Positions 54,323 through 63,472 of a stretch of 64,000 nucleotides of DNA are shown piece by piece. Below the pieces are notes generated by a model. That model saw nothing but the letters and a program-made list of their open reading frames with translations. It did not search any database and was not told where the DNA came from. Made by a program: the position numbers and the translations under genes. The stretch comes from Corallococcus macrosporus (lineage in GTDB: Bacteria; Myxococcota; Myxococcia; Myxococcales; Myxococcaceae), in NCBI RefSeq assembly GCF_017302985.1, contig NZ_JAFIMU010000007.1, positions 1,612,001 through 1,676,000 of the forward strand, in the 5' to 3' direction. How positions within the stretch are numbered: the first letter of the stretch is position 1; each line of letters starts with the position of its first letter.

Positions 54323-55294
54323 ATGGAGCCGTCAGCGTTACGCATCGTCACGTACAACGTCCGCTACTTCGGGCACATGCTGCGGGGGCTCGCGAGCACC
54401 GTGGGGCCCAAGCGCCGGGTGGCCGCCGCGCTGGCCACGTTGGACCCCCTGCCGGACATCGTGTGCCTCCAGGAGGTGGAGACCGCGTCGCTGCGCAGCA
54501 ACATCGCCCACCGGCAGGTCCGCCCGGGTGAGACGCAGCTGGAGGCGTTCATGGCGCGCGTGGAGGAGACGTTCGCCCTCCAGGGGCGCGACATGCCCTA
54601 CGAGGCGTTCTACTTCCGCGCGCACCACTACAAGCTGCGGGAGGTGTCGCTGTACACGACGGGGCTGGCGATGCTCGTCAACACGCGCACGCTCCAGGTG
54701 GACCGGCACAACGTGGAGGCGCCGGAGCACATCACGCACCACCACGTGCAGGGGCTCAAGGAGCGCAAGCAGAGCCGCATCTGCGCGCACATGCGCGTCA
54801 TCCGCCGCGCGGACCAGCGCGCGTTCCACATCTTCAACACGCACCTGAGCCTGCCCACGCCGTTCGCCCGCGAGTTCTGGGCCACGCGCGACAAGATGGG
54901 CTGCGGCGTGAACCAGTTGCACGAGGCGAAGAAGCTCACGGGCTTCATCGGGCTGCACGCGAAGGAGGAGCCGTTCGTGGTGTGCGGGGACTTCAACTCG
55001 CCGCCGTCGTCGCCTGTGTACCGCTACCTCACGGGGGACGCGCACCTGACGTGCGCGCAGGCTGCGGTGGGGCAGATCAACCCGGCCCTGTCCCGCGCGT
55101 TCCCCACCGCGGGCTTCATGCACATGCGCATGCACCTGGACCACCTGTTCTCCGGCGGCGGCGTGAGCTGGCTGGACACGGATGAGACGCGGCCCTTCGG
55201 AGACCTCAACAGTCGCTTCCACGGCCTGTCAGACCACGTGCCGCTCATCGCGCGCTTCCGGCTGGAGACGCCGGCGCCGGTGCTGCTGACCTAG
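54323..55294 (+). CDS. endonuclease/exonuclease/phosphatase (EEP)-family protein
   Basis: 323 aa. EEP-fold signature: N-terminal IVTYNVRYFGHML, QEVETA (metal Glu), the central FNTHLSLPTP and VVCGDFNSPPSSPVY (Asp and Asn) and the C-terminal SDHVPLIARF. Members cut phosphodiesters in DNA, RNA or inositol phosphates; this one has no signal peptide, so it is probably cytoplasmic. The substrate is unknown. It ends overlapping the convergent J-domain protein by 4 bp. Confidence 0.9.
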   Translation: MEPSALRIVTYNVRYFGHMLRGLASTVGPKRRVAAALATLDPLPDIVCLQEVETASLRSNIAHRQVRPGETQLEAFMARVEETFALQGRDMPYEAFYFRAHHYKLREVSLYTTGLAMLVNTRTLQVDRHNVEAPEHITHHHVQGLKERKQSRICAHMRVIRRADQRAFHIFNTHLSLPTPFAREFWATRDKMGCGVNQLHEAKKLTGFIGLHAKEEPFVVCGDFNSPPSSPVYRYLTGDAHLTCAQAAVGQINPALSRAFPTAGFMHMRMHLDHLFSGGGVSWLDTDETRPFGDLNSRFHGLSDHVPLIARFRLETPAPVLLT

Positions 55295-56040
55295 TCCCCG
55301 TCGCGCTCCAGCGCCTCCCACGCGTCCAGGATTTCGCGCGTACGGCGCTCCGCGAGCGCGTGGAACTCCGGCGCCAGGTGGGCCACCTTGTCCGGGTGGT
55401 ATTGCGCGATGAGCGCGCGGAACGCCTTGCGCGCTTCATCCCTGGGCGTGCCCCGCTCGATGCCCAGCACCGTCCACGGGTCCTTCGCCTCGGGCGCGGC
55501 GGGCGGTGGGTTCACGGCACGACGGCCTCGCGGGGGCGTGGCTTCATCGCTCGCGGACTCGTAGCGCGGCGGTGTTCGGGGTGTGGGCTCCGGACGGCGG
55601 TGGCCGGGGCGCTTCGCCGGGTCCGGCGCGGGGATGGCCGTCGTCAGGCGGCTCAGGGCCTCCTGGAGGAACCACAGGTCCTCGGTGGGGCTCGCGTGCT
55701 TGCGCACCACCGCGCGCGGCCGGCCGTCCTCCAGCAGCACGTAGCCCGTGGCCGCCGCGTAGGCTCGCTTCTTGTCGTCCGGATGGAGCCGGTCGCCCAG
55801 GTCCCCCAGGGGGTCGCGCCACATGCCCGCCGTCGTGCCCTCGTCCGCCACGATGACCTGCGACAGCACGTGCCCGAACAGGTCCTCCAGCGCGGCGAAG
55901 GGCTCGCGCGCCTGCGGCGGCCGCGTCATGCCCGCGCCGTGGCGCACCCCCGCCACCAGCAGCAGCCCCTGCGCCGCGTCCACGAAGGCGAAGAGCTTCT
56001 CGCGGACCTGCTTGTCGGAGAAGTAGAGAACGGCCTGCAC
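55291..56040 (-). CDS. protein with C-terminal DnaJ domain
   Basis: 249 aa. An N-terminal region of about 140 residues (MQAVLYFSDKQVREKLFAFV) is followed by a Pro/Arg/Ser-rich linker (about 140-185) and a C-terminal J domain: DPWTVLGIERGTPRDEARKAF, with HPD in AQYHPDKVAHL, closing with AERRTREILDAWEALE. The J domain would stimulate an Hsp70; the N-terminal part should bind the client. Convergent 3'-end overlap (4 bp) with the EEP gene. No Hsp70 is near. Confidence 0.87.
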   Translation of the reverse strand: MQAVLYFSDKQVREKLFAFVDAAQGLLLVAGVRHGAGMTRPPQAREPFAALEDLFGHVLSQVIVADEGTTAGMWRDPLGDLGDRLHPDDKKRAYAAATGYVLLEDGRPRAVVRKHASPTEDLWFLQEALSRLTTAIPAPDPAKRPGHRRPEPTPRTPPRYESASDEATPPRGRRAVNPPPAAPEAKDPWTVLGIERGTPRDEARKAFRALIAQYHPDKVAHLAPEFHALAERRTREILDAWEALERDGD

Positions 56041-56186
56041 GGTCCTCCCATCCTGGGGAAGCCCCCGCCGTTTCTCAACCTCCGCCGCACCGCCCGCCTC
56101 CCCCGTCCACTTCCTGGAATTCCGGCAAGGCGTGGTTCAAAGCGACTCGACCCGGGGGCGGGCTTGCGAAAGAGTCACCCCCCTCT

Positions 56187-58799
56187 ATGCGCTGCTGCCA
56201 CCGCCACGCCCCCGCCGCCGCCGGGTCCTCCGACCCGCATCCGTTCAGCCTCCCCGGCGCCACCGAGCACTACGCCGCGCCGCGCCCCGTGCGCGCCGAG
56301 CACGTGCGCATCGAGCTGGACCTGGACTTCGCCCAGCGCACCCTGGCCGGCATCTGCACCACCCGCGTGTCCGCGGTCCGCACCGTGTCCACCGTCACCT
56401 TCGACGCCGTGGACCTGGACGTCACCGGCGCGCGCGTGGACGGCCACCCGGCGGTCTTCTCCAACTCCGGCGCCCACGTGCGCGTGGAGCTGCCGCGCGC
56501 GCTGGAGGCGGGCCAGGCGTGCGACATCGCGCTCACCTACCGCGCCCGTCCCCGCCGCGGCCTCTACTTCTGGGGCCCGGACGCGGGCTATCCGGACCGC
56601 CCGCTCCAGGCGTGGACGCAGGGGCAGGACATCGACGCGAGATGCTGGTTCCCCTGCCTGGACACGCCCGCGCAGAAGGCCACGTCGGAGGTCGTCGCCA
56701 CCTTCCCGGCGAACATGACGTCGCTGTCCAACGGCGTGCTCGTCAGCGACGTCACCACCGGCGAGCGGCGCACCCAGCACCACCGCATGGCGCAGCCGCA
56801 CGCGCCCTACCTCGTCACGCTGGTGGTGGGCGAGTTCGACGAGGCCACCGACACCGCCGGCACCACGCCGCTGCGCTACCTGTTCCCCAAGGGCCGCCGC
56901 GAGGACGCGCTCCGGTGCGTGGCGCGCACGCCGAAGATGATCGCCGCGTATGAAGCCCTCACCGGTGAGCCCTACCCGTGGAGCGGCTACGCGCAGGTGT
57001 TCGTCACGGAGTTCATCCTGGGCGGCATGGAGCACACCACCGCCACCACGCTGGTGGACACGGTGCTGCACGATGCTCGGGCGCACCTGGACTACAACGC
57101 CGAACCGCTCATCTCCCATGAGCTGGCGCACCAGTGGTTCGGCGACCTGCTCACCTGCCGCGACTGGCCCCACGGCTGGCTCAACGAGGGCTTCGCCACC
57201 TACTTCGAGGTGCTCTGGAAGGAGCGCGGGGACAACCGGGACGAGGCGGACCACCACCGCGCGCTCGACCTGGAGGCGTACCTGTCCGAGACGCGCGAGC
57301 GCTACGCGCGCCCCATCGTCGCGCGGAAGTTCCAGGCGCCCATGGACCTCTTCGACCGCCACCTCTACGAGAAGGGCGGGCTGGTGCTCCACGAGCTGCG
57401 CCGCCGCGTGGGGGACGACCTCTTCGTGCGCGCGCTGCGCCACTACGTCGCGTCCCACCGCCACGGCGTGGTGGAGACGGTGGACCTGGCGCGCGCCTTC
57501 GAGGAGGCCACCGGCCACAACCTGGACCCCGTCTTCGACCAGTACGTCTTCTCCCCCGGCCACCCGGAGCTGAAGGTGGAGGTCCGCTACGAGGCGGACG
57601 ACGCGCGCCTGCGCATCAGCGTGCGCCAGACGCAGCGCACGGACTCGGGCACGCCCGTGTTCCGCCTGCCGCTGGAGGTGGCCGTCACCGTGAACGGCGA
57701 GGACACGCACCACCGGCTGGAGCTCACGGACGCGGAGCACCGCTTCCACCTGCCCTGCCCCGCCGCGCCCACGCAGGTGCGCGTGGATCCGCGCCGCGAC
57801 GTGCTGGGCACGCTGGACGTGGACAAGGCCGTGGGTCTGTGGCGCGAGGAGCTGGAGAAGGCACCGGAGGCCCGCGCGCGCACGGAGGCCGCGCACGCGC
57901 TGGGCAAGGACGGCGGGCTGCGTTCAGTGGAGGCGCTCGGCCGTGCGCTGAGAGATGTGAAGCTGTTCTGGGCCACCCGCGCCGCGTGCGCGAAGGCGCT
58001 GGGCCGCATCCGCACGCCGGAGGCCCGCGCGCTGCTCCTGGACGCGGCCGTCACCGAGCACCCGCGCGTGCGCCGCGCCGTCATCGCCGCGCTGGGAGAG
58101 TTCCGCCACGACGTGGAGGTGGCCACGCGCCTGCGCGCGCTGCTGAAAGCCGGGGACGCCAGCTACTTCGTGGAGGCGGAGGCCGCGCGGGCCCTGGGCC
58201 GCGTGCGTGCGCCGGACGCGCTGCCCCTGCTGGAGGCCGTGGCCGCGAGGCCGTCGTTCCAGGACGTCATCGGCGCGGGCGCGATGGACGGGCTCGCGGA
58301 GACACAGGACGCGGCGGCGTTCCCGGTGGCCGTGGCGCGCACGGAGTACGGGCAGCCCCCGTTCCTGCGCCGCGCGGCGGTGAGCGCGGTGGCGAAGCTG
58401 GCGGAGGTGGCCCACCGCAAGCGTGAAGCGGTGGACCTGTTCGCGCAGCTCTTGCGCGACCCGCAGTTCCGCGTGCAACTGGCGGTCTGCGACGCGGCCG
58501 CCACGCTGGGCGACCGGCGCCTGCTGCCCGCGCTGGAGGGCACGACCTTCAGCGACCCGCGCACCCGGCGCTACGCCCGCGAGGCCGTGCGCTCCCTGCG
58601 CGAGGGCGCCCCCCAGGCCCGCGAGGTCGCGTCGCTGCGCGAGGAACTGGACGCGCTCAAGCAGGAGACGCGCACCCTGCGCGAGAAGCTGGAGACGCTC
58701 ACGCTGAACACCCGGCCCGCCGCCACGGTGGGGAAGCCTCCGCGCAAGAAGGCCGCTCCCAAGCGCGGCCGCACGCCGCCCCCCAAGCGCAAGCGCTGA
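56187..58799 (+). CDS. M1-family aminopeptidase with C-terminal HEAT repeats
   Basis: 870 aa. The M1 domain holds GGMEH at 279-283 (most M1 enzymes have GAMEN), the zinc site HELAH (311-315) and the distal E334 in NEGFATYFE, so the spacing HEXXH-x18-E is exact. Substrate is the N-terminal residue of peptides. After about 560 the protein has helical units of 30 or so residues (EARALLLDAAVTEHPRVRRAVIAALGEF...) that look like HEAT repeats, a coiled coil and a basic tail (KKAAPKRGRTPPPKRKR). No signal peptide is seen. The start is ATG 56187; the first 15 residues are poor in homology. Confidence 0.92.
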   Translation: MRCCHRHAPAAAGSSDPHPFSLPGATEHYAAPRPVRAEHVRIELDLDFAQRTLAGICTTRVSAVRTVSTVTFDAVDLDVTGARVDGHPAVFSNSGAHVRVELPRALEAGQACDIALTYRARPRRGLYFWGPDAGYPDRPLQAWTQGQDIDARCWFPCLDTPAQKATSEVVATFPANMTSLSNGVLVSDVTTGERRTQHHRMAQPHAPYLVTLVVGEFDEATDTAGTTPLRYLFPKGRREDALRCVARTPKMIAAYEALTGEPYPWSGYAQVFVTEFILGGMEHTTATTLVDTVLHDARAHLDYNAEPLISHELAHQWFGDLLTCRDWPHGWLNEGFATYFEVLWKERGDNRDEADHHRALDLEAYLSETRERYARPIVARKFQAPMDLFDRHLYEKGGLVLHELRRRVGDDLFVRALRHYVASHRHGVVETVDLARAFEEATGHNLDPVFDQYVFSPGHPELKVEVRYEADDARLRISVRQTQRTDSGTPVFRLPLEVAVTVNGEDTHHRLELTDAEHRFHLPCPAAPTQVRVDPRRDVLGTLDVDKAVGLWREELEKAPEARARTEAAHALGKDGGLRSVEALGRALRDVKLFWATRAACAKALGRIRTPEARALLLDAAVTEHPRVRRAVIAALGEFRHDVEVATRLRALLKAGDASYFVEAEAARALGRVRAPDALPLLEAVAARPSFQDVIGAGAMDGLAETQDAAAFPVAVARTEYGQPPFLRRAAVSAVAKLAEVAHRKREAVDLFAQLLRDPQFRVQLAVCDAAATLGDRRLLPALEGTTFSDPRTRRYAREAVRSLREGAPQAREVASLREELDALKQETRTLREKLETLTLNTRPAATVGKPPRKKAAPKRGRTPPPKRKR

Positions 58800-58811
58800 T
58801 CCGCGGGGGCT

Positions 58812-59525
58812 TCAGTCCACGGGCCCTTGCAGCGCCTGGCGCAGGAACGCGCGCCAGTCCTCGAGCAACGCGGGCGACAGGTCGTGGCCCAGGTCCGGGT
58901 AGGTCCGCAGGACGATGGGCACACCCCGGTCCTTCAGCGCCGCGACCCGCTCGCGCGTCCGCTGGACGGGGATGATGGCGTCCTGCTCTCCCTGGAGCAC
59001 CCGGACCCGGTGCGGCAACGCCCCCGTGGGCTCTCCCAGCAGCCGCGTCCCCATGGGCACCGCCGCGTCCACCAGCTCCGGGTGCCGGAGGGCCAGCATC
59101 CAGGCGAGGTCCCCGCCATAGGAGAACCCCGTCACCACCACGCGGCGGACCTCCGGGTGCGCCGCCCGGACCTCGCGAATCAGCTCCGCCAGCCGCGCGG
59201 CCATGCGCTCCACGTCCTCCGTCCTTCCCTCCTGCGTCTTCGCCTCGTGGTCCGCCTGGAACCACGTGAAGCCGTCGCGGCGGGGCCTCGGGCCCTGGGG
59301 CAGCAGCGTGCGCACCGGGATGCCCAGCGACTGGACATGCTCGTCCCAGAACGCGGGCGTGGACCCGGAGGAGTGCAGGGCCACCAGCAGCGCTTCCGGG
59401 TTCGGAGCGCCCACCGCCTCGCTCCGGTGGACGAGCGGGACTCCAGCGGCACCCCGGGTGCCGGCACAGGCCCCTCCCAGCAACGGCACGGCGAGCAACA
59501 GGGCAAGGGTCCGGAGTTCACGCAT
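58812..59525 (-). CDS. alpha/beta hydrolase lipoprotein (carboxylesterase/phospholipase type)
   Basis: 237 aa from ATG 59525; an in-frame ATG 59555 would add ten residues. The lipobox is LLGGAC (C20). The hydrolase core has LLVALHSSGSTPAFW, GFSYGGDLAWML (nucleophile Ser), EQDAIIPVQ (Asp) and GHDLSPALLED (His): a complete triad and the Gx(S)xG of dienelactone/phospholipase-type esterases. It is anchored in the envelope by the lipid. Substrate unknown. It ends 13 bp past the aminopeptidase stop (convergent). Confidence 0.9.
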   Translation of the reverse strand: MRELRTLALLLAVPLLGGACAGTRGAAGVPLVHRSEAVGAPNPEALLVALHSSGSTPAFWDEHVQSLGIPVRTLLPQGPRPRRDGFTWFQADHEAKTQEGRTEDVERMAARLAELIREVRAAHPEVRRVVVTGFSYGGDLAWMLALRHPELVDAAVPMGTRLLGEPTGALPHRVRVLQGEQDAIIPVQRTRERVAALKDRGVPIVLRTYPDLGHDLSPALLEDWRAFLRQALQGPVD

Positions 59526-59686
59526 GCCCCCTGCTCTACCCGCCCGCCTGCTCATCCTCCAGGGGGGCTGACAGCATCCGGGTATCCAGGTTCGCCGCGC
59601 CGTTCGAGCTCGCAGTGTGTACCTGTAGTCAAAGGGAAACGCGCACGGGCGCCAAGACGCGCGCCCGCCAACGCCGGGGAGCCCCC

Positions 59687-61696
59687 ATGTCCCGGCCAGG
59701 GACGGCCTCACGCGAGGGACGTGGGGCCGGCCCCCACCAGGAGCAAGGCATGGCTGGAGGAGCCGCACGGGAGCTGGAGGCCATCTTGGACGCGGCGATA
59801 GACCCCATCGTCGCGTGCGGTGCCGACGAGTGCATCCTGTACGTCAACGCGGCGACGGAGCGGCTGCTCGGCTGGGACCGGGAGCAGCTCATTGGCAGGC
59901 CCGTCGCCGACCTGTTCCCGCCCCGCCTGCACCACTTCCACGGCGTCTCCCTGCCCCGCTACCTGCTCTCGCGCCGCAAGATGCTCGGAGGCCGGCCCAC
60001 TCGCATCTTCGCCCGGCGGCGCGACGGCGTGGAGCTGCAGGTGGAGCTGACGGTGGGCGCCATCGGGGTGGACTCGCAGGAGCGCATCGTCCTCACCATG
60101 CGCCGGCTGCATGAGGTCATCGACTCGCTGGAGGAGCCGGTCGAGCACGTCCCCGGCGGCCCCGGCGCGGCGGCGCACCACCAGGAGACGGCGGACCGGC
60201 TCTACCGGCTGGTCGTGGAGAACGCCCCCCTGGGCATCTTCCACTTCGACCGCGCCCCCATCATCACCGCGTGCAACGACCGCTTCGCCCACATCATCAG
60301 CACGTCGAAGCGCAACCTGGTGGGCCTGCACCTCTACACGCTGAGCGACGAGCGCATCATGGCCTGCGTGCGCGACGCGCTGGCCGGCCACAACTGCGAC
60401 TTCGAGGGCAGCTACCGCGCGCTCACCACCGGCAAGGTGACGCCCGTGCGCATCCGCTTCGCCCCCTGCTACTCCGAGGACGGCTCCGTGGAGGGCGGCG
60501 TCGGCATCGTGGAGGACATCTCCGACCGCCGCCGCGTGGAGGCCGCGCGCGAGGAGAACCTGGCCCAGCTGGACCTGCTCGTCCGCGGCGCGCCCGTGGG
60601 CATCGGCTTCCTGGACGCGGACCTGCGCTACGTGCGCGTCAACGAAACGCTCGCGCGCATCAACGGCGTGCCCGCGGAGGCGCACGTCGGCCACACGCTG
60701 CCGGAGCTGCTGGGGGAGGCGGGCGCCATCGCCGAGCAGGGTCCCCGGCACGTGCTGCGCACCGGCGAGCCCCTGGTGAACAAGGAGTCCACCTCCGACG
60801 AGGACCTGCACCTGCCCGGCCCCCGGCGCAACTTCCTGGGGAACTTCTACCCGGTGCGCACGCCCGACGGCCGCGTGCTGGGCGTGGGCGTCCTGGTGGA
60901 GGACATCACCGAGCGCAAGCGCGCGGAGGAGGAGCGCGCGCACCTGTACCGCGAGGCCCAGGAGGCCGTGCGCGTGCGCGACGACTTCCTCTCCATCGCC
61001 TCGCACGAGCTGAAGACGCCGCTCACGCCCCTGAGCCTGCGCCTGGCCACGCTGGAGCGCCGCCTGGAGCGCGGCGAGAACCTGGACCCCAGCGTGCTGC
61101 GCCACGCGCGCCATCAACTCACGCGCCTCACCGGCCTCATCAACGACCTGCTGGACGCGTCCCGCATCGAGGCCGGCCGGCTGGCCCTGCACCCGGAGGC
61201 CACCCGCTTCGACCTGCTCGTGGAGCACACGCTCGCCAGCATGGAGGGCCAGAAGGGCAACCACGCCTTCGACTTCGAGACACCCCCGGAGCCCATTTCC
61301 GTCCACGGCGACGCGTACCGGCTGGAGCAGGTGGTCTCCAACCTGCTGGAGAACGCGCTCAAGTACAGCCCGGACGGCGGCACCATCCGCGTGCGGCTGA
61401 CCCTCAACGAGGACGTCGCCGTGCTGTCCGTGACGGACCCGGGCATCGGCATCCCGGAGGACCAGCAGCAGCAGCTCTTCGACCGCTACTTCCGCGCGCG
61501 CAACGCCTCCACCCGCTCCTACGGCGGGCTGGGCCTGGGCCTCTACATCAGCCGCGACATCGTGGAGCGCCACGGCGGCCGCATCTGGGTGGAGAGCGAA
61601 GCGGGCCGCGGGTCGACCTTCTACGTCGCGCTGCCGACACTCTCCGCCGCGCGGCCCGCCCTCCCGCTCGCCTGGCCCGATCGCCACCTCCACTGA
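59687..61696 (+). CDS. triple-PAS sensor histidine kinase
   Basis: 669 aa from ATG 59687 behind GGGGAG. Three PAS/PAC units (about 20-145, 175-290, 305-420; ends seen at VEDISDRRRVEAARE and LVEDITERKRAEEE), then HisKA with H440 in SIASHELKTPLTPLSL and HATPase with NLLENALKYSPDGG, DPGIGIPEDQQQQLF, LGLGLYISRDI. No receiver, no membrane segment. It is an orphan soluble kinase; the PAS ligands are unknown. Confidence 0.94.
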   Translation: MSRPGTASREGRGAGPHQEQGMAGGAARELEAILDAAIDPIVACGADECILYVNAATERLLGWDREQLIGRPVADLFPPRLHHFHGVSLPRYLLSRRKMLGGRPTRIFARRRDGVELQVELTVGAIGVDSQERIVLTMRRLHEVIDSLEEPVEHVPGGPGAAAHHQETADRLYRLVVENAPLGIFHFDRAPIITACNDRFAHIISTSKRNLVGLHLYTLSDERIMACVRDALAGHNCDFEGSYRALTTGKVTPVRIRFAPCYSEDGSVEGGVGIVEDISDRRRVEAAREENLAQLDLLVRGAPVGIGFLDADLRYVRVNETLARINGVPAEAHVGHTLPELLGEAGAIAEQGPRHVLRTGEPLVNKESTSDEDLHLPGPRRNFLGNFYPVRTPDGRVLGVGVLVEDITERKRAEEERAHLYREAQEAVRVRDDFLSIASHELKTPLTPLSLRLATLERRLERGENLDPSVLRHARHQLTRLTGLINDLLDASRIEAGRLALHPEATRFDLLVEHTLASMEGQKGNHAFDFETPPEPISVHGDAYRLEQVVSNLLENALKYSPDGGTIRVRLTLNEDVAVLSVTDPGIGIPEDQQQQLFDRYFRARNASTRSYGGLGLGLYISRDIVERHGGRIWVESEAGRGSTFYVALPTLSAARPALPLAWPDRHLH

Positions 61697-61840
61697 AGCC
61701 CGCGCGCGCCCCCGCTGAAAGAACTTCAGCTCCGCCTCCCCGCCCCCGACGAAGGCCTCATGCAAAGGGCTGGAATCCCACGCTTTCCAGCCCTGGCACG
61801 CCCCCTGCTCTAGGTGGGTGCACGGGAGGGAGAGACACCC

Positions 61841-62023
61841 ATGGAAAACATGACGATGAAGAGCGAGTCCCCTGTCAGCCGCGACAACGACGGTTGGATT
61901 GTCAGGGTGAAGGTCGGCGGACGCATCCAGGAGGTGCGCTGCACGTCGGAGAACCAGGCGCGCTACTTCGCGGCCGTGCTGTCCTTCAACAACGCGGTCC
62001 CCCCCTCGCGCATCCGCAACTAG
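61841..62023 (+). CDS. small uncharacterised protein (60 aa)
   Basis: 60 aa from ATG 61841, with GGGAGGGAGAG upstream. Sequence features: a polar N-terminus, then DGWIVRVKVGGRIQEVRCTSENQ and ARYFAAVLSF, an amphipathic beta-beta-alpha pattern that could be a tiny folded domain. No homologue family is recognised, but the ribosome site, codon bias and a 140-bp spacing from the kinase argue it is real. It lies between the kinase and TspO, convergent with the latter. Confidence 0.65.
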   Translation: MENMTMKSESPVSRDNDGWIVRVKVGGRIQEVRCTSENQARYFAAVLSFNNAVPPSRIRN

Positions 62024-62076
62024 CGCGAGAGGAGGAGGTGGAAACGCCCGGCGCTAGTCATCGCCGGGCGATGCAC

Positions 62077-62607
62077 TCAGGTGTTGCGCCGGGCGATGTC
62101 CGTCGACAGCACGTTGGCGAAGGACACCCAGCCCAGATAGGGCGCCATGAACCACGGCGCCTTGCGGTCCACGCTGCTGGCGGCGGCGGTGTACGCCGCG
62201 ATGCTGCCCAGCAGCGCCCAGTTCTCCACCGCCGCGGCCTTCAGCTGGCGCTTGCGGAAGAACAGGTGGGACCACGCGGCGTTGAGCCCCAACTGCACGA
62301 ACCACAGGCCCAGCGCGCGCGAGCGCCGCGCGCCCGCCGGTGAGCCCCAGATGCGCCAGCCGGAGACGGCGATGAGGCCATAGAGCGCCGTCCATACGGG
62401 CGCGAAGGCCTGGCGCGGCGGCTGATAAGGCGGCTTCTTCAGGCGCTTGTACCAGCCCTGCTGGACGGCCTCGCGCGTGCTCTTCGCGTTGAGGAAGACC
62501 GCGCCCGCGGTGAGGGCACCGAAGGCGCCCAGCGCCACCATGGACTCACGGTTGAGCGTGGCGTTGTGTTCCAGGCCCTCGGAGCCTCCCAGCTCACTGA
62601 GCTGCAT
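62077..62607 (-). CDS. tspO: TspO/MBR-family membrane protein
   Basis: 176 aa from ATG 62607, six bases after GGAGGG. Five transmembrane helices are recognisable, with the conserved WYKRLKKPPYQPPRQAFAPVWTALYGLI, GLWFVQLGLNAAWSHLFF and WALLGSIAAYTAAASSV. It binds porphyrins/cholesterol-like ligands in other bacteria. It carries an N-terminal extension of about 20 residues compared with typical TspO (MQLSELGGSEGLEHNAT). The gene is a single unit between the small protein and the ferritin-like genes. Confidence 0.93.
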   Translation of the reverse strand: MQLSELGGSEGLEHNATLNRESMVALGAFGALTAGAVFLNAKSTREAVQQGWYKRLKKPPYQPPRQAFAPVWTALYGLIAVSGWRIWGSPAGARRSRALGLWFVQLGLNAAWSHLFFRKRQLKAAAVENWALLGSIAAYTAAASSVDRKAPWFMAPYLGWVSFANVLSTDIARRNT

Positions 62608-62701
62608 GTCATCCCTCCAGACGTAGGAAAGCCGTTGTGCGAAGCCACAAGCTGGGGCTTCACACAACGGCCTGCCACCCTTGCCTGCCTGCCCGGTCGC
62701 C

Positions 62702-63472
62702 TCAGGGCTGCGCGGGCAATCCCGCGGACTCCATCGGGGCGCGGGCCTCCGTGGCCAGCCCCGCCGCGAGCCAGCCCTTCACCAGCGCCAGGTGCTCGGC
62801 CTCGGCGTCCAGCGCCAGCTGGAAGCGGTCCGCCAGCGAGTCATGGCCCAGGCCGCGCGCCAGCTCGATGAGCAGCTCCCAGCTCGCGTTGTCCGTCAGC
62901 TCCGCCACCAGCAGCGCCTGCACGGCCTGGCGCAGGTTGGTGCGCGCGTCGGAGATGGCCGCGGGCACGCCCATGGAGATGACCGACGTGAGGTTCGCGG
63001 ACGGCGTCACCGCCGTGGGGTCCGCGCCCATCTTCTCCATGGCCTCCACCAGCAGGGCGAAGTGGCCCAGCTCGTCGTCCATGATCTTCGTCAGCAGCTC
63101 ACGTGACGGGCCCCCTTCCCAGCTGCCGAAGACATCCAGCTTGGAGAGCGCGCCCTCGTAGAGCCGGACGCCGGAGCGCTCGAAGGCGAGCCGTTCCCCC
63201 AGCTTGTCGATGAACACGGTGGGCTTGCCGCCCTTGAGCATGTCCACCGCGGTCTTCGCCATGCCCTTCAAACTGGAAGGCGGCGGCACGCGGCCCAGGC
63301 CGTCACCGGACTCGCGCATGTACTGCTTGCGCACGTCCGCGATGGCCTGCGCGTCGCCCAGGCTGCTGGGCTGCGCGCGCTCCGCCTCCGCGATGATGTC
63401 CTTGCTGTCCACGGGCGACGTCTTGATGCCGGTGCGGTTCATGCCCACGTCGGCGATGGTGTCCTTGCTCAT
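62702..63472 (-). CDS. ferritin-like di-iron protein
   Basis: 256 aa from ATG 63472 behind GGAGG. A disordered N-terminus (about 1-85) is followed by a four-helix bundle with the complete di-iron set: E in LAFERSGVRLYE, ELGH (ExxH) in DDELGHFALLV, E in WELLIELA and EAEH (ExxH) in DAEAEHLALVK. The ATG overlaps the TGA of the upstream ferritin-like gene (ATGA), so both are in one operon. It may be an oxidase/peroxidase or iron store; bacterioferritin-like encapsulated cargo cannot be ruled out. Ends QP at 62702. Confidence 0.82.
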   Translation of the reverse strand: MSKDTIADVGMNRTGIKTSPVDSKDIIAEAERAQPSSLGDAQAIADVRKQYMRESGDGLGRVPPPSSLKGMAKTAVDMLKGGKPTVFIDKLGERLAFERSGVRLYEGALSKLDVFGSWEGGPSRELLTKIMDDELGHFALLVEAMEKMGADPTAVTPSANLTSVISMGVPAAISDARTNLRQAVQALLVAELTDNASWELLIELARGLGHDSLADRFQLALDAEAEHLALVKGWLAAGLATEARAPMESAGLPAQP

